Shown here in pieces: positions 23,539-34,147 of a stretch of 64,000 nucleotides of DNA. Each line of letters starts with the position of its first letter. Positions within the stretch are counted from its first letter, which is position 1. The translations under genes and the position numbers were made by a program. This DNA comes from Cannabis sativa (lineage: Eukaryota > Streptophyta > Magnoliopsida > Rosales > Cannabaceae): positions 32,969,257 to 33,033,256 of the forward strand of contig NC_083607.1 of assembly GCF_029168945.1 (NCBI RefSeq). Direction: 5' to 3'. The notes below the pieces were generated by a model, which was not told the origin of the DNA, ran no database searches, and saw only the letters and a list, made by a program, of their open reading frames with translations.

Positions 23539-24635
23539 TAGGAATGGCAAATGGGGCGGGTCTGCCCCGCCCCGCTTCTGACCCGCCCCGCCCCGACAAG
23601 CTTTTGCCCCGCCCCGCCCCGCCCCGATTACCTTAAACAATTAATTGGGTCTGACCCGACCCGACCCAATTGGGTCGGGTTTGACCCGAATTTTTTTTTT
23701 TTTTTACTTCTTCAAATTTTATATTATAAGTGACTTTATAAGTTAAGAAAAAAATATTTTCCTAAAATTTTATAAGAAATTTTATTGAATCAATTAAAGT
23801 ATTTAATTATATTTTATAATTATTTTAAAATTTATCAAATTTAACATTAAGAGTTTTTTTTTAATAAAAATATATATTCTCTTATTATTTTTTTTTTTTT
23901 ATATTCCTTAATAAACTTTTTTTACTAACCGAGTAAATTTAAAAATTACTTTTCACCATATAAATCGATGGAAAAAAAGAATATGTTGGCTTTATATAGA
24001 TATTTAGTAATGCATTGCATGCAACAAAATTCACTATAGGCTATAGCATATATTTTGTTAATTTATCTTTAATTATTGGATCAAATCATGATTTTATTTT
24101 TAAATGGTAATATTCAAAAGTTGAGATTGAAATATGTGACATAGATTCTTCATCTCACACTATGTCACATATATAATATTATTTATATATTACTTTTCAA
24201 ACAAAACAAACAAACAAACATCTCTTGGATTCATAAAGACATACTTAAAAATAAATTTCTAAAGATGTTCATATTAAAATTAAACAATACCCAAAAAATA
24301 AAGTTCTAAACAAATTTCCTAATTATAATTTGAGTTGAAATATCAATTACATTCATATTACTAATAACAAAGTACATTAATAATAAAAACTAACAATAAA
24401 ACAACATATATTCTAATCATCAAGATCAACAACGTAAGGCTCCTGAAAAAAAAAAAACAAAGAAAAATATTAATAATAAAAATTGATAATTTTTTTTGAT
24501 AAATTACGAAAACTGAACTAGTTACCATTGTTGGATCAACATCAACATCTTCATCATTTATTGTTACTGTAAAAAAAAAAAAACAAAATCAATACTAATT
24601 ATGAAACATATACACAAATATATATAATTATTTAT

Positions 24636-26459
24636 TTAATGATATTTACCTTTTTTGTCAGTCATCAACCAATTCTGTGTGCATACTAATGCTTCTAATG
24701 TAGAAGGATGAAGTCTCGATCGATGAGGACTCACGTGTCTACCACCAGTGCTGAATGAAGATTCTGATGCAACAGTGCTAACAGGCACAGCAAACACATC
24801 CTTAGCAATCATACTCAACAAAGGGTATTTGAGGCCCGTCACCTTCCAATAATTGCATATATCAAATGACTCTTCAGTCCTAGGTACCAAGTTCTCCTCC
24901 AAATATAAATCTAGTTCAGACTTCATATTTTCTACTCGATAGGAAGCTCTAACATATCTGTCAAAGTTAGAAAGAGCATCCATTCATATTTGAGTTACAT
25001 ATTGCTCATCTCCATAGATTACAGGGAAATAGTATTCGAGCAACATAAACTTGTATCTCGGGTCTAAAACAACCGCCACACACATAAGCCCATGAATCTC
25101 TTTCCAATATTTTTGAAACTTAGACATCATTTGAGTTGCCATGTCCTTAATAAAAGGCACATCTGATGACATCCATGAGTCAATATTTGTCTTAATTTCA
25201 CAAATTTTACGGAAAAAAATATTGGCGGTAGGGTACTTTGTTCCAGAGAATAGCTCTGTCACTTCATGAAACACCTCTAATTTATCACATAATTGTTGAG
25301 CATTTTGCCAATCAATTTCCGAAGGGGCACACCTCAATCTCAACTCACGTAACCTTGCACGTTCAAATACTGTCTTGTACGATAAAGCTGTGCTAAGCAT
25401 TAGAAAAGTGGAATTCCACCTTGTTACACAATCAAGTGATATTTTTTTGGTGTATGGTACTCCAAGTTGACGAGCAGTGTCCTCAAATTTTTCATGTCTT
25501 TTTGGTGTGCCCGACCAATAAGCAACACTGTCTCGAATTTTGTCAACACTATCACCAATGACAGATAAGCCATCCTTGACAATTAGATTTAAAATATGTG
25601 CACAACAACACACATGTAGCAATTTTCCCTTCAAAATAAAACTGTCAGGCTCAAATTGTCCTTTCAAAAGATCTATCATGGAATCATTTGCACTACAATT
25701 ATCGAGAGTCACTGTACTGATCTTGTCTTCTATTTTCCATTCATTAAGACAAGATCTTAGTGCCTCAAGTAGTGCTGGAGCATCGTGAGGGCATGGAACA
25801 TACTTAAAACTCAGAATCTGATTGTGCAAGGTCCAAGAATCATCAATAAAATGAGCTGTTACAGCCATATATCCCCTCTTCTGATGATTAGCAGTCCACA
25901 TGTCACTGGTTATGGCTATTCTACTCCTACTTTTTTCCAAACTTTGCCTACATTTTTCTTTCTCAGCTTTATACATTTTCATGATGTCAGACCTAATTGT
26001 ATTCCTTGACACCATTTGAAATGTAGGACATAGAGTACTTGAATATTCGATGAACCCGCTATGCTCAACCATGGACAATGGATACTCATGCTTAACGATC
26101 ATTTGAGCCAATTTGATCCTTGCTAAATCAGGATCAAAATTGAAAGGAATTGAAGGACTTGTAGTTGGATTAGCAGCAAGTTGGGCCTTTCTAACTGGAC
26201 ACCTCTTCACGTGAGTATTTAAATGCGTAGTCCCCGCAGTACTTCCTCCCACCAACTTACGCCCGCAGTGATTACAAACCGCTTTAATTTTACCATCAAT
26301 TTCTTGTCGAGTAAAATGATCCCAAGCACGAGAAGTTCTTTTTCTCCCTGTATTCTGATGTTCATCTAATGTATTACTAACAGATTGTATTTCTTCAACA
26401 TTAGTTAATGGCACAAAATCAACATCATCCTCCGAATTAGAACCGATTTGACCAGACAT
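24636..26459 (-). pseudogene. hAT transposase, BED finger and hATC domain, one in-frame TGA
   Basis: The ATG is at 26459. A BED-type zinc finger lies at residues ~45-87 (C62, C65, H79, H83 in CNHCGRKLV...THLNTHVKRC). It is followed by the transposase core with ITSDMWTANHQKRGYMAVTA, the conserved RWNSTFLML block, and after the break the C-terminal dimerisation domain (ASESSFSTGGRHVSPHRSRL). The reading frame is continuous over about 607 codons except for one TGA at 24984-24986. It resembles plant RICESLEEPER-like zinc finger BED proteins. The enzyme would bind the subterminal repeats and cut and rejoin the element in the nucleus. Length is near normal for the family. Whether the TGA abolishes activity depends on read-through or a sequencing error. 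Confidence 0.92.
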
Positions 26460-28260
26460 TATTCTTTAATCAACCTACAATAACATCATATTCTCATGTC
26501 TATCAATGCACACAACTACTTAGAAAATATGATAAATATATTTTTAAAAAATCGGACAGCATTTCCCCTATTTTATTAACCTAACCATCTGTCAATTTCA
26601 GTCACAAACAATCAGATAATACACAATTCATCCTTATATCACCGCAGGACATAAATTTCACAGATCCTACTTCTCTATGGATGAATATATAAGATATTCA
26701 AACTCTTCTATTGAATTATATGTAATATAACAATTCTATAAAATATACCTCCAATGTAATAGATCAAGTGATAAGTTGCTGCAGAAGTTGAGACTAAAAT
26801 TTCCACTTGCAAAGCGTCAAAGCCTAAGAAATAAGAATAGAATTTGCATTCTCAGTTTGGTACATGAAAGGACAATGATGAGTAGACAAAAATTAGAAAA
26901 CAAATGACCACTCAAATAGTGAAACTGAGTCAAACTGATTCGGTGGAACATTGTATTCAATTACAAAGAGTTAATACCTATAAAAGTATCTATGAAATTC
27001 ACACAACTATTTAATTTACCATGTAAACTATCTTGGTGATATCTCAACCCAAAATCGACAGAATGCACACCACTGACTACATTAGATAAAATTCAATATA
27101 TTGGTCATTTCTAAAAAGAGTTTTCGTTATTCCCTTTAAACTTTAGGCTCCTATCTTCCGCATTTTAAAATATCATATGCATTGTTTAGTATGGTATAAT
27201 AGTGGATTTTTACTATAAACAGAATATGGACCTAGTATGTTCTGAAGAATATTATTTGATTCCAAACCAAATACCATGCTAAAGCAGGAGCCCCTATTTA
27301 TTCTTTAAAATTTTATCTATTTTTAATATGGTGTCCAGTGTCCACCATAGAGAGGGGATAAAAAAAAGAGACAAAGTAGCAACATCAAGCACACTGAGCA
27401 CTAAGCATATGGTATATTACATATAGATATAGCATCTAAGTACAAAAGGAAATGAGGTAAAAATAATAGCATCTCAGTCACTCAGTGCTGTGCCATTTCA
27501 ATATACTTTGAATGGCTTTGGAAAATTTCAGAACAATTTTATCACCTATTCATTTCAGGTTACTGTTTTTCCTTATTATTTCTAGTTATTTGGTTTGGTT
27601 GGTTTCCTTCTGCAACTCTTGCAGAACAGACGTAAATACTTTTCCATATATTATAAGTTGCAGAGCTTGCTCCAAAGCACAAAAGAGGAAAAAGAAGATA
27701 TACCCAACTTAAGTTTGGAAAGGAAGAAGCTAACCGCAACATGTTTATGGCAGCGAACGTCGAGCTTTGCACCATCGAGCTTTGCACCTTCTAAATTCTG
27801 AAACATGAAAAATCGAATTACATACTGAGATTTAATCGATTATATAACTAAACCAGAAAACTCAAGTAAGACCCAATGTTATTAACATTATTAACACTGG
27901 CTAGAGATGCTTTAACACCATAACCGATCAGAAAACACCCAGAAATAACATGAATCTGTTAATCAACCAGAAAATCCCAACAACACATTTTTAAACTGAT
28001 AAATAAATAAATAATATAACTTACCCCATCTTGAAACTAACTTTGGTAGTCTAACAGAGAAGAGAGAAATGGATAGAAGGGTGGTGGAGATCGACGCCGG
28101 CGATGAGCTAGAGAGGTCGACTTAAGGTTCAGAGGCGAACAGAGAGAGGGAATCGTTGATAAGAGCTACGGTGATTTGAGGAAGGAGACTAGGAAAAGGG
28201 CTTCTTCGAATTTGCAATTTAGGGCTTTAGGGATTTTTGAACTGAAATTTAATTTTTTTT
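26460..28260 (-). promoter_or_regulatory. hAT transposase upstream region with likely 5' untranslated exons
   Basis: No protein-coding exon is convincing. On the minus strand, CT-rich leader-like DNA lies at about 28230-28030 and ends in AAGATGGGGTAAGTTATA, a plausible donor. A branch/acceptor-like TGTTTCAG ends at 27798. A short exon-like stretch with a repeated GGTGCAAAGCTCGA follows (about 27797-27710). This suggests a spliced 5' leader for the transposase. The remaining bases are AT-rich with no recognisable feature. Confidence 0.4.
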
Positions 28261-28434
28261 TTAGTTAATAATGAATTGCCGAATCGGGTCAGCCCCGATC
28301 CGAAAAAATCTGACCGGGGCGGGGCGGGGCGGGGCGAAAACCCGATTAGATATCCGATTGTACCGGGGCGGGGCTGCCCCATCGGATCGGGGCCCCGACT
28401 CGAACCGCGAAAAATCCCCAATTTGCCATTCCTA

Positions 28435-28926
28435 ACTTGCGTGGATGTGGCATACACACAATTCCACTATCAGTGTATTCAGCCTCAATCCCACGATCCT
28501 AGCATTCAGCATTGATCACACGATATTTCTGTTTATGCGCTTTGTAACGAGAGAGGAAACTCTTCCTCCTCAAGTTTCCTGCCCTATAAATAGTGAGGAA
28601 TGTTCACTGGGCAAAGGGATCGATCGATCAAAAAACTGTAAACAGAGATTATACGCCGAAACGCTATAAGCTAAGGCTATCTAAGAATTATATATTCAGA
28701 GATATTATTGTAAGAGCTATAAGAAAAGGAGTCTTCTTCCTTATTCTTAAGTCAATACAACTAACGAGGATTAGGCTATTACCGAACTGCTCGTGGCTAA
28801 ACCTCTATAAAATTTCTGTGTCTTATTATTATTATTATTATTGGTTTACTACATATTCATATCACGACATATCATTTATCACTTATCAAAAAGACTCATT
28901 ATCGTTGGCTAAAAGCGAAGTCAACA
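28435..28926 (+). repeat. Tat copy D 5' LTR, second part with TATA box
   Basis: Resumes after the hAT with ACTTGCGT and runs to GTCAACA at 28926; total LTR without the hAT is about 708 bp. TATAAATAG at 28585-28593 is a good core-promoter candidate, about 30 bases upstream of the likely RNA start. A short ATT microsatellite lies at 28823-28842. Confidence 0.85.
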
Positions 28927-28944
28927 TTTTGGTGGTTTCATTGA
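28927..28944 (+). other. Primer-binding-site region of Tat copy D
   Basis: TTTTGGTGGTTTCATTGA directly follows the LTR end and is identical in copy A. The position implies a tRNA primer site; the tRNA is not assigned. Confidence 0.55.
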
Positions 28945-28975
28945 GAGCAGAATCATAGATCGCTCTTTCGACACG

Positions 28976-30720
28976 ATGGTGCAAACTCGTAGAGGCCTGT
29001 CCGACCCAGCAAACTCACAAATGCTGGATCCGATGTTGTAGGACCCAGGGAGTTCGAGGGCTCCACCCGCTGTCAATCCTGGACAGACGGGAATCGTGGT
29101 GAATGATGGAACAACTTCTGTTACTGAAACTGCGCCTGGTGTGCAAGAGACCGGACACGACGGTTCCGCGCACAACCAGGACGTTCATAACATGACTGTT
29201 CCACCAGGCATCAACGCCCAGACGACCATCAAAAATGCAACTGTATTGCAAAACCTCCGTGCTACGCTTGGACTCATGCAGGGTCACAACAATACCCTGC
29301 ATCACGATCAGGAAGAATTACGTGTCGCAGTAAACCTCTTGTTTGACGAACAGAGGCGTATGTTTGCCGAGTGGAGGGACAAAGAGATGAAGGCATTAAG
29401 AGCTCACCATGTAGAAATCGAAGATCGTAGTCGGCAAGCCACTCTGCTGATACGAAGAGCCTATCAGACTGTAAGCCAGCAGGCGCCGAGCATCATTCCC
29501 CTTGGAGAAACTGAGGATGACCCAACGGGGAATGCTTCCCAGACAACCAACGGTCAGCCATCCAATCCCTGGTCACAAGGTCCACTCGTGGGCCAAGAGG
29601 TAGGCAGACAGAGCTTGTTCAGGAATTAATCAGGAGGAGTCATGCTCGATGGATCCATGCAAAATAATGGAACCATTCCACTTGCCAACCAAGCGAACCA
29701 ATCGCTAAGGCAGCCAGGTTCTTCTATGTTCGAAAGGTTGGGAACACCCTGTGACCTAAGGGACGACCTAAATAGAAGAAGGGGAATATATGAGAAGAAT
29801 ACTACAATGAATGTGCAGTCTGGAGCCCATACTCAAACTCTCGCTCAGAAAGACGCTGACGTAGCCCAACCCGACCAGAATGCCAATGAAGTTAGTCCAG
29901 CCGTACAGGCCCAGCTTAACGAACTGAAGAACATGTTTCATGGCATGGCCGGGCAGCGTAACAATGATCTTAAGTTAGACCGTGCACGCGGAACTCCCTT
30001 CTGGCCAGAAATCAACCTCCTGCGACTACCTCACAAGTTCAAGATGCCAACGTGGAAGATGTACACTGGGAGAGAAGATCCTCTATCTCATCTCAAGTAT
30101 TTCGAGATGCAAATGGATCTACAAGGGGTGCGAGGAGACGTATGTTGCAGAATCTTCCCCGCAACTCTGTCAGAGGTCGCACAACAATGATATTTCAAGT
30201 TGGCTCCAGGAAAGTTTAGTTCATGGAAAACCTTCTCTTCCCCACGCCAACTCCCATTGCATCTGGGAGATTTGGTCGAAGTAAAACAGCGACCAGGCGA
30301 GCCACTCTGGAAATACATCAGCAGATTCATGACAGAAGTTACCAAGGTATCATGGGTAACCGAGGATGGAAAGTTATCCGCGATACTGGGGGGCATTGAA
30401 GTCCTTTGCGAACTATGGAAGGACATAAGGAAAAACGGATCGGTCGACTCAATGAGTGATTTCCTAGACCAGGCTGAAGGTTTCATCAAGCTCGAAAAAG
30501 CAATTCAACGAGCAGAAGGTGAGCAAAAGCTACACAAAACAAACTCTCCTTCTACTGGAACGTCCGCCCAGCTTCCCCAACATTCCAGCAATTCAAGTGG
30601 CAAGCTTTGAGGCAACTACCACAAGCAAGGGAATGGGAAGAAGGGAAAGTTCGCCGAAAAACCCGGACATACTCCCCGTGATCACGCCAAACACACTGCA
30701 TTCACTATCTTAGCTGAAGA
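28976..30720 (+). pseudogene. Tat copy D gag (multiple stops)
   Basis: The ATG at 28976 opens MVQTRRGLSDPANSQ. The same frame runs with stops at 29039 (TAG), 29627 (TAA) and 30188 (TGA) to about 30610. It contains LFDEQRRMFAEWRDKEMKAL (about 29340) and the gag core LPHKFKMPTWKMYTGRED (about 30025). It then continues as SDFLDQAEGFIKLEKAIQRA and a basic tail. The order matches minus-strand copy A at 3290-1451. The three stops and later frame changes make it non-functional. No CCHC knuckle was recognised; the segment at 30777-30900 in another frame contains GDYGHDTNECYNLKREIELL, where a knuckle-like end would be expected. Confidence 0.85.
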
Positions 30721-31521
30721 TATAGAAAATGTGTACATAGCGACACCAACGAATTTCGTACAAAAAGCCCGGGCCCATGAAGAAAGATACCTGCAAAAGG
30801 GATATGAAAAAAATTTGTCGATTCCAGGGAGACTATGGCCACGACACCAACGAATGCTACAACTTGAAGCGGGAAATAGAACTTTTGATCAAGAAGAACA
30901 ACCCGCACTTACAGAAGTATGTCAAGGCCAACCAAGGTCAGAATAACCAGGATCTGATGCCTCCACCGATAGATGGACACTTGCAAGTCATCATTGGAGG
31001 CCCGCACATCGCTGGAGACACAGGCAAAGCTCGGGAGCGATATGTCCGCACAACTCAATACGAGCAAGAAGTACGAGCAAGAAGTCATCCTAGCCGTGGA
31101 AGAAAGGAAGTCCAAAGTTCCACGAGCAGGAGAGCCAACCATAACATTCAACGACGAAGATGTTGTCCAGATAAGATTTCTGCACAATGACCCGCTAGTC
31201 ATGGAAGTCCAGATACCAAACAAAATTGCATCCAGAACCATGATCAATAATGGGGCTTCTTCAAATATTTTGTTCAAGACTGCTTATGAGAAGATGGGCC
31301 TTCAGCCCGTCTATGGTTTCTCCGGTCAAGGAGTTGCGCCCCTGCGACAAATCCGCCTACCCCTCACAGTTGGACAAGCTCCAACGAGCATAACTATCAT
31401 GGCACAATTCCTGATACTGGATGTTCCTTCAGCCTTTAACGTAATGCTAGGCCGACAAGCCTTGTATGACTTAGAAGCTGTCACATCAATATTCCACTCA
31501 TGCCTGAAGTTCCCAACATAA
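30721..31521 (+). pseudogene. Tat copy D protease region (catalytic Asp replaced)
   Basis: The open frame covering 30973-31521 shows TMINNGASSNILFKTAYEKM at about 31240, aligned with IDNGASSNILF in copy A. The catalytic Asp is Asn here. A VYGFSGQGVAPLRQIRLPL block and ILDVPSAFNVMLGRQALYDL follow. A segment between KMGL and VYGF that is present in copy A has been lost. With Asn at the active site, proteolysis would not be expected even if the frame were intact. Confidence 0.8.
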
Positions 31522-31677
31522 AATGGAGTAGGGTGTCTTAGAGGGAACCAGCAATCTCCTCAGGAATGTTACAACCTTGCAGTGGCAAAGGCTAAGAAGG
31601 AAGTATCATCCAGCCAGAGCCTAGAGAAGGGAATAAATATTCCCAAGTAGGAAACCGCCCAAGGCAAGGATGAAGAT

Positions 31678-32595
31678 GTGGATCCTCGACTTGGGGACCC
31701 AAGCAGCAATGTTGGACCTGTGGAAGAATTAGAAGAGATCGAGGTCGATCCACCTATCCCGGCCACAAAGCTGAAAATCGGAAAGGGTTTGTTGCTCGGA
31801 GTAAAATCGGAATTGATAAAATTTTTGAGAGCAAACCTAGACGTTTTTGCCTGGTCACATGCGGATATGGTCAGAATCGATCCTTCTATTATTTCGCACG
31901 TCCTGAATATCGATCCTAATATCCGGCTAGTTCAGCAAAAACGAAGATTCCTGGATAAAGAATGGGCAGTAGCCCTGAAAGACGAAGTTGAAAAGCTGGG
32001 CAATAAAAACTTCATCATTGAAGCTTTTTACCCGGCTTGGGTTGCGAACCCCGTACTCATGCCTAAGCCAAACAAGAAACGGCGAGTCTGTATTGACTTC
32101 ACAGACCTCAACAAAGCATGCCCTAAAGACTGTTTCCCACTTCCAAGAATCGATCAGCTCATCGATGCAACAGCCGGGCAGGAAATATTAAGCTTCATGG
32201 ATGCTTATTCGGGCTACAATCAAATCAAGATGCATCCGCCAAACCAAGAACATACAAGTTTCCAGACAGATATGGGTCTCTACTGCTACAAAGTCATGCC
32301 ATTTGGTCTTAAAAATGCCGGAGCTACATACCAAAGACTGGTCAACAAAATGATTAAAGATCAGATCAGCGGAAATATGGAAGTGTACGTGGATGACATG
32401 CTCATCAAATCCAAAAAGGCTAGGGGACACATAGACGACTTGGATGAATGTTTCAAAGTCCTCAGTAAATACAACATGAAACTGAATCCCCTAAAATGCT
32501 CCTTCAAAGTCAGTTCGGGAAAGTTTCTACGCTTCATCGTCAACGCTCGAGGAATTGAAGCCAACCCGGAAAAAATCCAAGCCCTCTGGATATGA
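31678..32595 (+). pseudogene. Tat copy D reverse transcriptase
   Basis: A 305-codon open segment runs from the protease-RT linker (DPRLGDPSSNVGPVEELEEI) through RT: VCIDFTDLNKACPKDCFPLP, FMDAYSGYNQIKMHPPNQEH, MPFGLKNAGATYQRLVNKM and the catalytic box YVDDMLIKS (about 32382-32408). It ends at a TGA at 32593 caused by a frame change; RNase H continues in another frame. The RT palm motifs look complete, so this is the best-preserved part of copy D. Its role would be RNA- and DNA-directed DNA synthesis. Confidence 0.92.
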
Positions 32596-33191
32596 ACTCG
32601 CCAACAAAAACCAGAGAGGTACAAAGCCTAACTGGTCGAATCGCCGCACCAAGCAGATTCGTGTAAAAAACAACGGATAAATGTGTCCCATTCTTCAACA
32701 TCCTACGGGGAAGCAAAAAGTTTGAATGGACAAAAGAATGTGAAAGAGCTTTTCAAGATCTAAAGGCACAGCTCGCAAAACCTCCCGTCCTCTCTAAACC
32801 TCTGGACGGTGAGGAACTAGGGATATACCTGGCAGTAACGGAGCATGCCATAAGCGCCGTACTAATCAAAGAAGAAGATGGCGTGCAACATCCAGTCTGT
32901 TACATCAGTAAAAGACTCATCAAGGCCGAAGGCCGATATCCGTTGATAAAAAAGCTCGCCTACTGCCTCATCTTAGCAACAAGAAAGCTAAGACCTTATT
33001 TTCAAGCTCATCCTGTTTGGGTGTACACCGACCAACCACTACGACAAATACTGCAAAAGCCAGATGCCTTTGGGCGATTACTCAAGTGGGCGGTGGAATT
33101 AGGGCAGTACGAAATCAACTTCGAACCCCGAAAAACTATCAAAAGCCAAGCCTTGGCCGACTTTGTGGTGGAATGCACAGGAAAAACTTAA
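32596..33191 (+). pseudogene. Tat copy D first RNase H (connection and RNase H domain)
   Basis: After a frame change the sequence reads KFEWTKECERAFQDLKAQLA (about 32715), VTEHAISAVLIKEEDGVQHP and VCYISKRLIKAEGRYPLIKK. It then reads KLRPYFQAHPVWVYTDQPLR and KWAVELGQYEINFEPRKTIK, to the ADFVVECTG end. This is the Ty3/gypsy RNase H that removes RNA from the RNA:DNA hybrid. A stop occurs near 32663. Confidence 0.88.
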
Positions 33192-33239
33192 AGCATCCTA
33201 GAAGGCGATCCCGAGCCAACACCACAGCCGAATTACACT

Positions 33240-33625
33240 GAAAACAAGCCGACCTGGAAGCTTCACGTGGATGGATCGGCCATAGATCACCTATTCGGCG
33301 CAGGAATTGCCCTTGTCACACTTGGGGGCAACACCTTCATGTAGCAGTCTAATTAAGATTCAAAGCCTCCAACAATGAGGCCGAATACAAAGCCCTAATC
33401 ACTGGACTCAAACTACCAAAGGAAATGAAAGCCAAGCACATCGAAATCTGCAGTGACTCATAGCTAGTGGTAAATCATGTATCTTGCGAATACGAGGCTC
33501 GAGGAGAAAAAATGATAGCATATTTCAGCAAAATACATGATCTGCTCGCACAATTCAAAAGCTATAGCCTCAAGCAGATTCCAAGAGAGGAAAATACAAC
33601 AGCCGATGCGCTAGCCCAATGAGCT
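33240..33625 (+). pseudogene. Tat copy D second, archaeal-type RNase H
   Basis: WKLHVDGSAIDHLFGAGIAL begins at about 33256. It is followed by a frameshifted NNEAEYKAL block, then MKAKHIEICSDS and, after a stop, LVVNHVSCEYEARGEKMIAY, ending at IPREENTTADALAQ. The D-G-S, E and D-S positions fit an additional RNase H domain. A second RNase H downstream of the first is diagnostic of the Tat lineage of plant Ty3/gypsy elements. Stops and a frameshift inactivate it. Confidence 0.85.
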
Positions 33626-34147
33626 CCGCCCAATGAGCTGACACAAATGCAAAGTTCGTGGCCCTTTGCCATCTGAGGAATTGACCTAATCGGACAATTA
33701 CCCAAAGGAAAAGGCAGAGTGCAGTACGCAATGGTAACAGTCGACTACTTTACAGAGTGGACTGAAGCCGAACCACTCACAACTATCACATCAAAGAAGG
33801 TTCGAGAATTTATAGTGAAGAACATCATATGCCAGTTCAGACTACCGTACAAAATAGTTTCCGACAACGGCAAGCAGTTCGACAGTCAATGTTTCGCTGA
33901 TTTCTACGCGAACCATGGCATCATCAAAAGCTTTGCCGCAGTGGCACATCCACAAGCTATGCTTCCCGTCGAACTCAAACAGCCATCCCACAGAAGGTTG
34001 ACGTACAATCAAGGTACCAATCACATAAATCTTGCAGAATCACTTGATAAAATCGAAGAAAAATGAGCAACTGCAAACTTAAAGTTGGTAGCTCATCAAC
34101 AAAAAGTAGCTCGGTACCTCAACAAACAAGTGAAAGATCGAAAATTC
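33626..34147 (+). pseudogene. Tat copy D integrase remnant (two internal deletions, truncated)
   Basis: The HHCC zinc finger is missing: the RNase H end is followed almost at once by the core (WPFAI-stop-GIDLIGQLPKGKG, then VTVDYFTEWTEAEPL, IVSDNGKQFDSQCF and HGIIKSFAAVAHPQ). The chain then jumps from HPQA straight to MLPVELKQPSHR, so the region with the catalytic Glu is deleted. It resumes with KVARYLNKQVKDRKF and is cut at about 34147 by the satellite. Integrase function is impossible. Confidence 0.85.

Larger units (their letters stand above)
23539..28434 (-). mobile_element. hAT DNA transposon, 4896 bp
   Basis: Terminal inverted repeats TAGGAATGGCAAAT (23539-23552) and ATTTGCCATTCCTA (28421-28434) are flanked by the perfect 8-bp duplication ACTTGCGT, as expected for hAT elements. 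The subterminal regions are very GC-rich, inverted tracts (CCGCCCCGCCCCG-type at about 23555-23680; GGGGCGGGGCGGGG-type at 28314-28390) within otherwise AT-rich sequence. It encodes a BED/hATC transposase on the minus strand with one premature TGA. The empty site is visible in the LTR of copy A at 21385-21392. Confidence 0.95.
23315..34147 (+). mobile_element. Tat-lineage Ty3/gypsy element, copy D (3' end missing)
   Basis: LTR (split by a hAT), PBS, gag, protease, RT, RNase H, a second (archaeal-type) RNase H, then an integrase relic. The second RNase H between RNase H and integrase is the hallmark of the Tat lineage. The element stops inside the integrase C-terminus at about 34147, where a hexamer satellite begins. 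No 3' LTR, purine tract or closing target duplication is present. Copy A at the left of the window is the same family on the opposite strand. Confidence 0.88.

Noticed and set aside
27560..27787. 75-codon minus-strand frame in the hAT upstream region
   Set aside because: No conserved features, crosses a likely splice acceptor; better explained as untranslated leader.
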